A DNA stretch of 32,803 nucleotides from Parvularcula sp. (GTDB lineage: Bacteria > Pseudomonadota > Alphaproteobacteria > Caulobacterales > Parvularculaceae), in contig PAIP01000053.1 of the NCBI GenBank assembly GCA_002704915.1, forward strand, positions 1-32,803, in the 5' to 3' direction. Numbering within the stretch: position 1 is the first letter of the stretch; the number at the start of each line of letters is the position of its first letter. Under the pieces are notes generated by a model that had not been told where the DNA came from, did no database searches, and worked only from the letters and a program-made list of their open reading frames with translations. The position numbers were made by a program, and so were the translations under genes. This document shows, one piece after another, positions 15,109-23,159 of this stretch.

Positions 15109-15133
15109 GGAACCCGCCTGCATCTGCGCCGTT
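15109..15133 (+). promoter_or_regulatory. EcfG-type promoter, perfect match, for the DUF998 gene
   Basis: GGAAC (15109-15113), 16 bases, CGTT (15130-15133), an exact consensus match on the plus strand. Transcription would begin about 15-20 bases before the ATG at 15159. Together with the minus-strand copy it makes a divergent pair with -35 elements 61 bases apart. Confidence 0.75.
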
Positions 15134-15158
15134 TAAGAATAGATGTCCGATACAGCCC

Positions 15159-15836
15159 ATGGAGAGTGGCTTGTCTGAGTCTGGCGACGCACAAAGTCGC
15201 GGCGCCCTTGATGCGGCCCTGCGCCGGCGCTGGGGTTGGCTTCCCTATCGCGTGATCGCGGGCTTTGCGCTGCTCGCCTGCGGGGTCGCCGTCTTGTGCG
15301 ATATCGTCATGTGGTTTCTGGTCGAGGGCTATAACCCCCTCGCACAGACCATCAGCGAACTCGGGGCGGGCCCGCATCACGAGATTCAGGATACGGGCAT
15401 TGTCGTTTTTGTTGTCGGCGTTCTGTCGCTGACGCTCGGCCTGGTCCTGAGGGGCGAGGGCGACGGCAAGTCCTGGGCGGTTCGCGGCGCTTTCCTGCTT
15501 CTCGGGGCCGATATCGCGCTGATCGCTCTTTGGAACGAATATGGCGACGGCGATGTGGGAGGACCTGTCATTCATCGCTATCTGTTGATGGCGCTATATC
15601 TTCTGGTTCCCGCCGTTCTATGGCTCGGCACGTCGGTCCCGCCGGCGCGCGGCGACAGGCTGGCGAAAATCGGCAAGGCCGCCGCCCTCGCCTGGCTCCC
15701 TTTCGCGCCGCTGTTCTATGTCGTGCCGGAGACTGTGAACGGGGCCTATGAGCGCCTGCTCGCGCTGGTCATGCTCGGAGCGGTCGCCGCCGCGGCTTGG
15801 CCGCTCTATCAAAAGCCGCAGGAAGGCGCGCAATAA
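15159..15836 (+). CDS. DUF998 family integral membrane protein
   Basis: A 225-residue membrane protein with about six hydrophobic helices (34-55, 80-97, 107-125, 141-157, 172-190, 200-216). The segment YNPLAQTISELGAGPHHEIQD is the DUF998 signature, in which the NPLxQTISELGxGP loop is strongly conserved. The family has no established reaction. The gene has its own perfect EcfG-type promoter, so it is probably induced in general stress or stationary phase. The annotated ATG lacks a good ribosome site. GGAG within codons 1-2 precedes a TTG at 15171, which could be the true start (four residues shorter). Confidence 0.87.
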   Translation: MESGLSESGDAQSRGALDAALRRRWGWLPYRVIAGFALLACGVAVLCDIVMWFLVEGYNPLAQTISELGAGPHHEIQDTGIVVFVVGVLSLTLGLVLRGEGDGKSWAVRGAFLLLGADIALIALWNEYGDGDVGGPVIHRYLLMALYLLVPAVLWLGTSVPPARGDRLAKIGKAAALAWLPFAPLFYVVPETVNGAYERLLALVMLGAVAAAAWPLYQKPQEGAQ

Positions 15837-15869
15837 AAGACGGTGTGTTTGTTGGAAGGCGGGGAAAGG

Positions 15870-16949
15870 TTACGAGCCGCCGCCATTGCGAAGATTCGTG
15901 TAAGGAAGAACCATGCGGCACTGCAAGCCCTCCGGCTTATAGCTTGTCTGCACATAACCGCCGATTTGAAGGGCCAGCGCCTGCTCCACGATTTTTGAGC
16001 CGAAGCCTTTTTGCGCCGGTTTCTTCACAGAGGGGCCGCCGCGCTCCTGCCAGACAAGATCGATTTTTTCCTCGCCCTCTTCCTCCGTCCGCCGCCAGCG
16101 CAGCGCGACGCTGCCGCCATCGACGCTGAAGGCGCCGTATTTCAGTGCATTGGTCGTTAATTCATGGGCGGCCAGGTGCAGCGCCAGCGCGGCGTCGTAA
16201 TTCAGCGCCACCTCTTCGCCGTCAACGGTGAAGCGATCCTCGTATCCTTCGCCAAGAACCGCGCGCACTTCGACCTTAAAGAGATCGGCGAGCTTCGCGC
16301 CCTGCCATTCGGTTTCGGTCATCAGATCGAGCCCGCGCGCCGTTGCGCCGATCCGGCGTTCGAGACTTTCGATAAACTGTTCGGGATTTTTCGAATTTCT
16401 CCAGGTCTGGCGAGCAATGACCGAAATTTTCGTCAGGCTGTTCTTGGCCCTGTGCTGAACCTCGCGGCCCAGCAAGGCGAGCCGTTCACGACTATTGTCC
16501 AACTCTTGCACCTGATCGCGGATAAGATATTGGCGCCGGCGCCCGTCCATGGCGTTGCGGATGGCGTTGCGCACCACTTCCGGCGCCGAAGGGCGGGGCA
16601 GCAAGGTCACCTGAACGCCCTGCGGGTGACCGGGCGGCAAAAAACCGGCCAGCGGATAAGGCAATTCCCCGGCATTGCGGGTCAGGATCAGGACCGGAAA
16701 GGCGCTCCATCCCGGCTGCTGCGCCGCCCAGCTCAGAAGCGGCGCGATGACCGGGGAGACGAGCGCGTCCTCGGTCATCAGCAAACAGCCAGCGCCGGCG
16801 GCGATGAAATCTTCGAAGGATTGAACCCTGGCGGGACGCGCCGCTTCGCCTTCCGCTTCAACCATCTCGCGCAGGACGATTTCGTCGTCGGGAAGCGGCG
16901 CAAGGATCAGGACCGACTCGTCATACGTCTGTTCAGACGGATTATTCAT
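15870..16949 (-). CDS. HWE-family histidine kinase with pseudo-receiver N-terminus
   Basis: A 359-residue soluble sensor kinase. Residues 10-135 look like a receiver fold: VLILAPLPDDEIVLREM, CLLMTEDAL, PVLILTRNA, VTLLPRPSAPEVVRNAI. The phosphoacceptor position carries MTE and the conserved Lys is Arg (RPS), so it probably does not accept phosphate. The HWE/HisKA_2 dimerisation helix has GREVQHRAKNSL with H166. The ATPase part has HELTTNALKYGAFS (H262, N267) and LVWQERGGP (the W-x-E that names the family), then GFGSKIVEQAL. HWE kinases feed PhyR-type general stress signalling. The start lies 16 bases after the KaiC-like stop, so the two are co-transcribed. Confidence 0.93.
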   Translation of the reverse strand: MNNPSEQTYDESVLILAPLPDDEIVLREMVEAEGEAARPARVQSFEDFIAAGAGCLLMTEDALVSPVIAPLLSWAAQQPGWSAFPVLILTRNAGELPYPLAGFLPPGHPQGVQVTLLPRPSAPEVVRNAIRNAMDGRRRQYLIRDQVQELDNSRERLALLGREVQHRAKNSLTKISVIARQTWRNSKNPEQFIESLERRIGATARGLDLMTETEWQGAKLADLFKVEVRAVLGEGYEDRFTVDGEEVALNYDAALALHLAAHELTTNALKYGAFSVDGGSVALRWRRTEEEGEEKIDLVWQERGGPSVKKPAQKGFGSKIVEQALALQIGGYVQTSYKPEGLQCRMVLPYTNLRNGGGS

Positions 16950-16965
16950 AATACTGACTGTTGTG

Positions 16966-18417
16966 CTAGACAGGCGCCCGCGAACTCATCAAGTGAAGAT
17001 CTTTCATAACCTTGAAGTCGTCGTCCGATATAGCCTGAACTTCCAGGCGCCCGGGCTCCATGATGAGCTCGCGCATCTCCGTGAGATGCGGCCCCGTGCG
17101 CATTTTCATGACGGCGATAGACCGCCGGATTGTGCTTCGCGCCTCATATTGGCGCAGAAGTATCAGACAGTCCGAGAGAATGCTGATGTCGAGCGTCTGG
17201 CCGATCTGCGCCAGCAGGCCCGGCTGTTCGACAACCAGCACTGTCACGACCTGGCGCGTGCGTAAGGTGGCGATCAGCGTGTTCAGTTGCGCCAACGCAT
17301 GGTCCTTGAGGGCCGAGGCGGTCAGATAGCCATTGACGCTGTCGATGACGACCGTCTTCACCTGTTTGCGTTCGGCCGCGTCCAGCACCGTGTGGACGAA
17401 CTCGCCGGGCAGGACTTCGCCAGCCCGAAGGTCGTAAGTGTGTAATTTCCCCGACGCGTCTGCAGATGACAGCTCCCGGCCAAGCGCGTCTGCACGGGTC
17501 AGAAAAGTCTTCGGGTGTTCCTCGAACAGAAAGGCGGCGGCCTCTTCGCCGCGCTCCAGTCCGCCTTTCAGCAAGGCCGCCGCCAGCGTCGACTTGCCGA
17601 CCCCGGTTTGTCCGTAAATCATCACTGACGTGCCCTGCTGAATGCCGCCGCATGTCATTTCGTCCAGTCCGGACATGCCGGTCTTCACTGTTTCCAGGCT
17701 GGGCGGCGCTTGGTCGAGCTTGCTCGACAGGCGCGGGAAGACACGCACGCCGGCCGGCGTAATGGTGAAGTCGTGGAGCCCCTCGGCATGGGGAACCCCG
17801 CGCAGTTTGTTAATCTCAAGACGCCTTTGCGCCATGCCGTAACCGGGCAGCGCCCGCTGCAAGGTGACGACGCCGTGGACAAGACCGGATATCTGGCTAT
17901 CGCCGCCGAATTCGGGCGTGCTGTCGAGAAAGACAGCCGTCGTTCTGTGCGAGACCAGCAAATCCATCAGCTCACGGATAAGTCGGCGATAGGCCAGCAC
18001 GTCAGCAGAGCGCAGACGCAAATCGATCAGACTGTCCACGACGACGCGCGCCGGTTTCACCTGCTCCAGGCGGTCTTTCAAGTGATCGAGAACCTGCCTC
18101 AGCTCAAGTTCAGCAGTGTTGACGACCGTTTGCCGCGCAGCGTTAGGCTGGTTCAAAAGCTTGTCCGCATCCTGAACATCGATATTTGCAAGATCCATCC
18201 CGTAAGAGCTGGCGATGAGCCGCAGCTCATCGGCCGTTTGCGACAGAGTGCAACACAAGCCCCTTTCGCCGTCGCGCGCGCCTTCGGTCAGGAACTGAAG
18301 GGCCATTGTCGTCTTGCCGGTGCCGGGCTCGCCCCGGATGAGATACATATGCCCTTCCGGCAGCCCGCCGGCCATGAGCATGTCGAGGCCATGCACGCCC
18401 GTAGATATCTGCTTCAT
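16966..18417 (-). CDS. KaiC-like double RecA-fold ATPase
   Basis: A 483-residue signalling ATPase of the KaiC/RecA family (COG0467) with two tandem domains. Domain 1 (1-235) has Walker A GEPGTGKTT (29-37) and Walker B VVVDS (D128). Domain 2 (240-483) has Walker A GQTGVGKST (269-277) and Walker B VVIDS (D359). Domain 2 keeps the catalytic Glu pair (FLFEEHPKTF, E299-E300). In domain 1 the same place reads CTLSQTADEL, with no Glu pair. The region aligned by eye with the KaiC phosphosites reads ISILSD, where KaiC has ISTITD. No kaiA or kaiB is present. ATG at 18417 is chosen; a GTG one codon earlier is possible. Co-oriented with the HWE kinase downstream. Confidence 0.92.
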   Translation of the reverse strand: MKQISTGVHGLDMLMAGGLPEGHMYLIRGEPGTGKTTMALQFLTEGARDGERGLCCTLSQTADELRLIASSYGMDLANIDVQDADKLLNQPNAARQTVVNTAELELRQVLDHLKDRLEQVKPARVVVDSLIDLRLRSADVLAYRRLIRELMDLLVSHRTTAVFLDSTPEFGGDSQISGLVHGVVTLQRALPGYGMAQRRLEINKLRGVPHAEGLHDFTITPAGVRVFPRLSSKLDQAPPSLETVKTGMSGLDEMTCGGIQQGTSVMIYGQTGVGKSTLAAALLKGGLERGEEAAAFLFEEHPKTFLTRADALGRELSSADASGKLHTYDLRAGEVLPGEFVHTVLDAAERKQVKTVVIDSVNGYLTASALKDHALAQLNTLIATLRTRQVVTVLVVEQPGLLAQIGQTLDISILSDCLILLRQYEARSTIRRSIAVMKMRTGPHLTEMRELIMEPGRLEVQAISDDDFKVMKDLHLMSSRAPV

Positions 18418-18506
18418 CACGCCCCTGTTTTTTTGTGAAAAACATCATGCGCAAATCAACAAGCCGCCATGAGTCCCCTCCCCCTACAGAAGCAGACCTC
18501 ATGCGT

Positions 18507-18524
18507 CGGTACGCAACCGTACGC
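18507..18524. promoter_or_regulatory. Direct repeat upstream of the KaiC-like gene
   Basis: CGGTACGC-AA-CCGTACGC: two 8-base units differing at one position, repeated at 10-base spacing, one helical turn. It lies in the 123-base gap between the Crp-like gene stop and the KaiC-like start, 90-107 bases before the latter. Repeats on the same DNA face are typical of response-regulator sites; the binding protein is unknown. Confidence 0.4.
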
Positions 18525-18540
18525 TAGGAAATTTTAATGC

Positions 18541-19245
18541 TTATCCGGGTTCCGGCAAGATGGACTCATAGGCTTTACGGACAAGATCGTAGCATTCGCA
18601 GCTTGCTTGCCTCAGCCCTTCATGATCGCTGATCGTGACCCGGCCCCGGGAATATTCAATGAGGCCCGCCTGTTGAAGGTCCGAGGCTGCGTTTGTGACG
18701 GTCGCGCGCCGGAGCCCGAGAATCTGGGCAAGAAACTCATGCGTCAGATGCATGGTTTCGCCGTCATTGCGGTCATTCATGGTGAGAAGCCAGCGCGCGA
18801 GGCGCTGTTTGGAATCATGCGCGCCATTGCAGCCGCCGGACACCATGATCTGGTAAAAGACCGCCTGCACATTCGAAAACAGGGCGCGCTCAAAGTCACG
18901 GTGAGCCTCTTTCAGAGTAGTAAAGCTCTCCGCCGGCATTTCGAGCGCCGCGCCCGCAACCTGAATTTCATTGGTGTTGAGCTGGTCTGCGTAACCCAGG
19001 GTCAGATTGACGCCGCTGCACGCCTCGCAGCCGATATTGCCCATCTCGATAATCGAGCCGTCGGAATAGGTCTGAAGGGTCGAAATCACACAGCTTTCGG
19101 GAAAATGCACGGTGTTGGTGCGTTCGCCGGCCCGGGCGAGAACCGTTCCGCCTTCAAGCTCGACGCGCTCGCACTTCTCGGCCACCGCCTCGCGGACATC
19201 ATCGGGAAGAATTTTCAGGACACGGTTGTTCGTTTCAAAGGTCAT
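18541..19245 (-). CDS. Crp/Fnr-family transcriptional regulator
   Basis: A 234-residue protein. It has an N-terminal cyclic-nucleotide-binding-like beta barrel (about 10-125, LEGGTVLARAGERTNTVHFPESCVIS). The central helix QAVFYQIMVSGGCNGAHDSKQRLARWLL has the QRLARWLL signature seen in this alphaproteobacterial subgroup. The C-terminal winged helix-turn-helix is LTHEFLAQILGLRRATVTNAASDLQQAGLIEYSRGRVTISD. There is no canonical Fnr Fe-S cysteine set and the cAMP-binding residues are not recognised, so the signal is unknown. Several Cys (52, 73, 76, 216, 218) are present. It lies upstream of and on the same strand as the KaiC-like and HWE kinase genes. Confidence 0.93.
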   Translation of the reverse strand: MTFETNNRVLKILPDDVREAVAEKCERVELEGGTVLARAGERTNTVHFPESCVISTLQTYSDGSIIEMGNIGCEACSGVNLTLGYADQLNTNEIQVAGAALEMPAESFTTLKEAHRDFERALFSNVQAVFYQIMVSGGCNGAHDSKQRLARWLLTMNDRNDGETMHLTHEFLAQILGLRRATVTNAASDLQQAGLIEYSRGRVTISDHEGLRQASCECYDLVRKAYESILPEPG

Positions 19246-19252
19246 CCCTCGC

Positions 19253-19277
19253 GGAACACAGCCTGAGCCCTTCGGTT
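19253..19277 (+). promoter_or_regulatory. Weak EcfG-like promoter candidate upstream of the SulP gene
   Basis: GGAAC, 17 bases, GTT (preceded by G rather than the consensus C). One position departs from GGAAC-N16/17-CGTT. It would start a leader of about 95 bases before the GTG at 19381. Low confidence because of the mismatch and distance. Confidence 0.25.
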
Positions 19278-19380
19278 CATCCTCGCAAAATCAATCCATG
19301 CGCCATGTTGCATTGCAGCATAACTTGTTTATGGAGAGCCCCTGACGCTTCTCCTCTCCTTCACGACAAGGCTCTCTCCC

Positions 19381-21024
19381 GTGACGAAAACAACCTTCGC
19401 CGCGTTCGCTGAACGCATGACGCTTGACGGCTGGGCCGCGCCCGATCTCAGCAAATACACGCCGGCGCGGGTGAAAACGGAAATTCTCTCCGGCCTCACC
19501 GTGGCTCTGGCGCTGGTGCCGGAGGCCGTTGCGTTCGCTTTCGTCGCCGGGGTGCATCCGCTGGTTGGCCTCTATGCAGCCTTCATCGTCGGCTTGATCA
19601 CGGCGGTGTTTGGCGGACGGCCGGGCATGATCTCCGGCGCCACGGGCGCCCTCGCCGTGGTGATGGTGGCGCTGGTCGCCCAGCACGGCGTTGAATATCT
19701 CTTCGCGACCGTCGTCCTTATGGGCGTCATGCAGATTCTGGCCGGCCTGTTTCGGCTCGGAAAGTTTATCCGCCTGGTGCCGCACCCCGTAATGCTCGGC
19801 TTCGTCAACGGCCTCGCCATTGTCATCTTCCTCGCCCAGCTCAGCCAGTTTCAGCTTCCGGGCAGCGCGGCGCCGGGCGACGGGCACGCCATGGGCGTGA
19901 CCGGCGAATGGATGAGCGGCGCGCGGCTTTATCTGATGCTGGCGCTGACGGCGCTGACCATGGCGGTGATCTGGGCGACGCCGAAACTCACTAAAGCGAT
20001 CCCGGCGCCGCTGGCGGGCATCGCGCTCACCGCGCTCATTGTCATCGGCCTCGGCCTCGATGTGCCGCGGGTGGGCGATCTTGCCTCGATCAAGGGCGGC
20101 CTGCCCGCGTTCCACTTGCCGCTTGTGCCGATCACTCTGGAAACGCTCCGGATTATCTTTCCCTATGCGCTGATCCTCGCCGCCATCGGCCTCATCGAAA
20201 GCCTGCTGACGCTTAATCTCGTGGGCGAAATCACCAAGCAGCGCGGCGGCGCATCGCGCGAATGCGTCGCGCAAGGGACGGCCAATCTCGTCACCGGCTT
20301 TTTCGGCGGCATGGGCGGCTGCGCCATGATCGGCCAGTCCATGATCAATGTGAAATCTGGCGGCCGCACGCGCCTTTCCGGCATTGCGGCGGCTCTGTTC
20401 CTCCTCGCCTTCATCCTGTTCGCCTCGCCGATGATCGAACAGATCCCGTTGGCCGCGCTGGTGGGCGTCATGTTCATGGTGGTGATCGGCACCTTCGCCT
20501 GGCAGTCCTTCAAGATCATGCGGCGCATTCCCCTGACCGACGCCTTCGTCATCGTCCTCGTCACGGCGGTGACGGTGATGCACGATCTCGCGGTCGCCGT
20601 GGTTGTCGGCGTCATCGTCTCGGCGCTGGCCTATGCCTGGAACAACGCCAAGCGCATCCACGCGATCACCCGCGAGAGCCACACCGAAGCCGGCGCGAAA
20701 GTTTACGAGATCGAGGGGCCGCTTTTCTTCGGCTCCACCGACGGCTTTGCGGAGGTCTTCACGCCCGAAGAGGACCCGGATGTGGTGATCGTCGACTTCA
20801 TGCGCTCGCGCGTCGTCGACCAGTCCGCGCTGCAAGCCATCGAGGACCTCGCCGGGAAATACGAGGCGCTGGACAAGACCATCCGCCTGCGCCATCTCAC
20901 GCGCGACTGCCACCAGCTTTTAAACCGCGCGGGCCAGTTGATGGTGGATTCCAACGACGACCCGGAATACGCGCTCGCCGTGGATTATTCCGTGCGCACA
21001 GGGCGGTTCGGCGGCGCGCATTAA
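19381..21024 (+). CDS. SulP-family inorganic anion transporter
   Basis: A 547-residue inner membrane protein of the SLC26/SulP family (sulfate, bicarbonate or other anion transport). About 12-14 membrane segments span residues 30-415. Early family marks are [20 protein letters not shown] and [29 protein letters not shown]. The middle has [24 protein letters not shown]. The C-terminal cytosolic STAS domain (about 430-530) contains [15 protein letters not shown] and [22 protein letters not shown]. The length is usual for the family. The start is GTG at 19381; an ATG 11 codons later is possible. It diverges from the Crp-like gene and is convergent with trpB, with only four bases between stops. 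The transported ion cannot be assigned. Confidence 0.95.
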   Translation: MTKTTFAAFAERMTLDGWAAPDLSKYTPARVKTEILSGLTVALALVPEAVAFAFVAGVHPLVGLYAAFIVGLITAVFGGRPGMISGATGALAVVMVALVAQHGVEYLFATVVLMGVMQILAGLFRLGKFIRLVPHPVMLGFVNGLAIVIFLAQLSQFQLPGSAAPGDGHAMGVTGEWMSGARLYLMLALTALTMAVIWATPKLTKAIPAPLAGIALTALIVIGLGLDVPRVGDLASIKGGLPAFHLPLVPITLETLRIIFPYALILAAIGLIESLLTLNLVGEITKQRGGASRECVAQGTANLVTGFFGGMGGCAMIGQSMINVKSGGRTRLSGIAAALFLLAFILFASPMIEQIPLAALVGVMFMVVIGTFAWQSFKIMRRIPLTDAFVIVLVTAVTVMHDLAVAVVVGVIVSALAYAWNNAKRIHAITRESHTEAGAKVYEIEGPLFFGSTDGFAEVFTPEEDPDVVIVDFMRSRVVDQSALQAIEDLAGKYEALDKTIRLRHLTRDCHQLLNRAGQLMVDSNDDPEYALAVDYSVRTGRFGGAH

Positions 21025-21028
21025 GGCC

Positions 21029-22315
21029 CTACTCCGCGCCCAGCAGATCCATCACCGTGAAGATGTCCTTGTCGCCGCGGCCGCACATATTCATGAGCAG
21101 CACCTGATCGCGGTCCATCTCCATGGCCTTGTCGACGGCGCGGGCGAGCGCATGGGCCGGTTCTAGCGCCGGGATGATGCCTTCGAGTTTCGCGCAGAGC
21201 TGAAAAGCGTCCAGGGCTTCCTGGTCGGTCGCGGAAATGTATTTCACCCGGCCGGTCTCGTGGAGCCAGGAATGCTCCGGCCCGATGCCGGGATAATCGA
21301 GCCCCGCCGAGATCGAATGGGCGTCGGTGATCTGGCCATCCTCGTCCTGCAACAGGTATGTCCGGTTGCCGTGGAGCACGCCCGGCCGTCCGCCGGTCAG
21401 ACTGGCGGCGTGTTTATCCGTATCGACGCCGAGGCCCGCCGCCTCGACCCCGATGATCTCAACTTGCCTGTCGTCGAGGAACGGGTGGAAGAGACCGATG
21501 GCGTTCGAGCCGCCGCCAATACAGGCCATGATGACGTCGGGAAGGCGGCCTTCCATCTCCTTCATCTGCTCCTTCGCCTCGTGGCCGATCACTGACTGAA
21601 AATCGCGCACGAGCTCCGGATAGGGATGCGGACCAGCCGCGGTGCCGATGATGTAGAAAGTTGAGTCCACATTGGTGACCCAGTCGCGAAGCGCATCGTT
21701 CATGGCGTCTTTCAGGGTCGCGGTGCCGGAGGTCACCGGTATGACTTCGGCGCCGAGGAGCTTCATGCGGAAGACATTGGGCTTTTGACGCTCCACATCG
21801 GTGGCGCCCATATAGACGACGCAATGCAGGCCGAAGCGCGCGCACACCGTCGCCGTCGCCACGCCATGCTGGCCGGCGCCGGTCTCGGCGATGATCCGGG
21901 TCTTGCCCATGCGCCGCGCGAGCAGGATCTGGCCCATGCAGTTGTTGATCTTGTGCGCGCCGGTGTGGTTGAGCTCGTCGCGCTTGAAGTAAATTTTCGC
22001 GCCTTTTTTGCCCGCACTACCCGACTTTTCGTCAGCCATACCGCGGACATACCTGGTTAACCGCTCGGCGTAGTACATGGGCGAAGGCCGGCCCACATAA
22101 TGCTTCAGGTAGTACTCCAGCTCCGACCGGAAGGAGGGGTCGTTCCTGGCGGCCTTGTATTCCTTCTCCAGCGCCAGAACGAGCGGCATCAGGGTCTCGG
22201 CGACGAAGCGCCCGCCATAAATGCCGAAGCGGCCTTCCTCATCGGGTCCGGTGCGGTAGGAATTGAGCTGAGTCACGTTGTTCACGTCCAATCTGCTTGC
22301 GGCGTTACTTATCAT
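21029..22315 (-). CDS. trpB: Tryptophan synthase beta chain
   Basis: PLP enzyme that condenses indole with serine to give tryptophan. Its 428 residues are about 25-30 more than usual. Motifs: [19 protein letters not shown] at the start, [11 protein letters not shown] with the PLP lysine K122, [26 protein letters not shown] (phosphate loop) and [10 protein letters not shown]. The extra length comes from the first ~15 residues and a Lys/Ser/Gly-rich insertion at about 89-104 ([16 protein letters not shown]) just before the [13 protein letters not shown] strand. trpA is not next to it; the SulP gene is convergent downstream. Upstream on the same strand are a phosphatase-like lipoprotein gene and trpF, with a 142-base repeat between. 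Confidence 0.97.
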   Translation of the reverse strand: MISNAASRLDVNNVTQLNSYRTGPDEEGRFGIYGGRFVAETLMPLVLALEKEYKAARNDPSFRSELEYYLKHYVGRPSPMYYAERLTRYVRGMADEKSGSAGKKGAKIYFKRDELNHTGAHKINNCMGQILLARRMGKTRIIAETGAGQHGVATATVCARFGLHCVVYMGATDVERQKPNVFRMKLLGAEVIPVTSGTATLKDAMNDALRDWVTNVDSTFYIIGTAAGPHPYPELVRDFQSVIGHEAKEQMKEMEGRLPDVIMACIGGGSNAIGLFHPFLDDRQVEIIGVEAAGLGVDTDKHAASLTGGRPGVLHGNRTYLLQDEDGQITDAHSISAGLDYPGIGPEHSWLHETGRVKYISATDQEALDAFQLCAKLEGIIPALEPAHALARAVDKAMEMDRDQVLLMNMCGRGDKDIFTVMDLLGAE

Positions 22316-22360
22316 CCCTCATCCGAAATCACTAAAGCGAATTCGACATTGATGACCTCG

Positions 22361-22502
22361 CGTCATCCCGGACGTTACACGAGCCCAAAACCGAAAGGTT
22401 TTGGCTGTGAGTGTTAGATCCGGGATCTTTCGCCGAGATCCCGGATAGCTCAATTTTCACTCCAAATCAGAGATTTGGAGAAAATTGGCTTCCGGGATGA
22501 CG
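22361..22502. repeat. 142-bp nested multi-hairpin intergenic repeat
   Basis: A perfect 12-bp terminal inverted repeat, CGTCATCCCGGA (22361-22372) and TCCGGGATGACG (22491-22502), encloses three hairpins. Hairpin 1 (22382-22406): AGCC(C)AAAACC-GAAA-GGTTTTGGCT. Hairpin 2 (22418-22446): a perfect 11-bp stem ATCCGGGATCT. Hairpin 3 (22451-22487): stem CTCCAAATC-AGA-GATTTGGAG inside CAATTTT/AAAATTG. Elements beginning CGTCATCCCGGA are common REP-like repeats in many Alphaproteobacteria. It lies between trpB and the upstream phosphatase-like gene, so it would be transcribed as part of their leader. Confidence 0.85.
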
Positions 22503-22517
22503 GAGCAAGGGAAAGCC

Positions 22518-23144
22518 CTACTCCACGGCGGGCGTCACCTTGGGATAACGCACCAGCAAATCGACCCGCGCAATCGCCTGCCAGTCGCTGGGGTGGACGA
22601 GCCAGATGACGCCTGAAGGAACCTCTTCTTCCCGTCCCCGCGCTGTCGCGCCATAGAGCGGGGCGATGTTGGAATGGCTCGAGAGAATGATATTAGCGCC
22701 CGGATTAGCGGCCAGCTCAGCGGCGACCTTGGCCTTCATGGCGGCGACGTCGGCCGGTTTTTCGCTGATCTGCGATGGATGCGGCTCCACGGGCGCGCCG
22801 GCGGCGGCGAGCGCCGCCGTATCCCAGGAGCGGCACATGGGGCTGGTATAGGCCCGGGCGACCTTCACGCCGTTCTCTTTCAGGATCTCGCCGATGGCCC
22901 GCGCCTGAAAGAAGCCTTCCGCGTCAAGGCCGCGCCCCGGCGCCAGCCGGCAGCCTTCGGACAGCCCTACGGCGCCCGCCTGTCCGCCCGGAGAATTGGC
23001 GTGGCGCATGACGATGGCATAGCCGCCGCGCTTTAGAGCCTCGAAGGCGACGGAGGCCGCCGCCTCGTTCTCCCGGACCACCGGCCCAGTCGCGCAGGAC
23101 GCCAAAAATGCTGCAGCAAATGCTGCGCACAAAAACCGCAACAT
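22518..23144 (-). CDS. Histidine phosphatase-family lipoprotein
   Basis: A 208-residue lipoprotein: MLRFLCAAFAAAFLASC, lipobox LASC with Cys17. The rest is a histidine phosphatase (phosphoglycerate mutase-like) fold. GGYAIVMRHANSPGG carries the catalytic R47-H48. ARAYTSPMCRSWDTAALA supplies the second Arg, and NIILSSHSNIAPLYG supplies the late His. Members remove phosphate from small molecules or proteins; periplasmic lipid-anchored forms are of unknown substrate. It lies between trpF and trpB on the same strand, 16 bases after trpF, and is probably carried in that operon. It has no evident link to tryptophan. Confidence 0.87.
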   Translation of the reverse strand: MLRFLCAAFAAAFLASCATGPVVRENEAAASVAFEALKRGGYAIVMRHANSPGGQAGAVGLSEGCRLAPGRGLDAEGFFQARAIGEILKENGVKVARAYTSPMCRSWDTAALAAAGAPVEPHPSQISEKPADVAAMKAKVAAELAANPGANIILSSHSNIAPLYGATARGREEEVPSGVIWLVHPSDWQAIARVDLLVRYPKVTPAVE

Positions 23145-23159
23145 GAATATGTTCTCCCC

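Noticed and set aside
19291-20913. 540-codon open frame on the minus strand opposite the SulP gene
   Set aside because: It is rich in His, Asp, Arg and Gln with no domain, and lies exactly antisense to a clear transporter gene; high GC keeps it open by chance.
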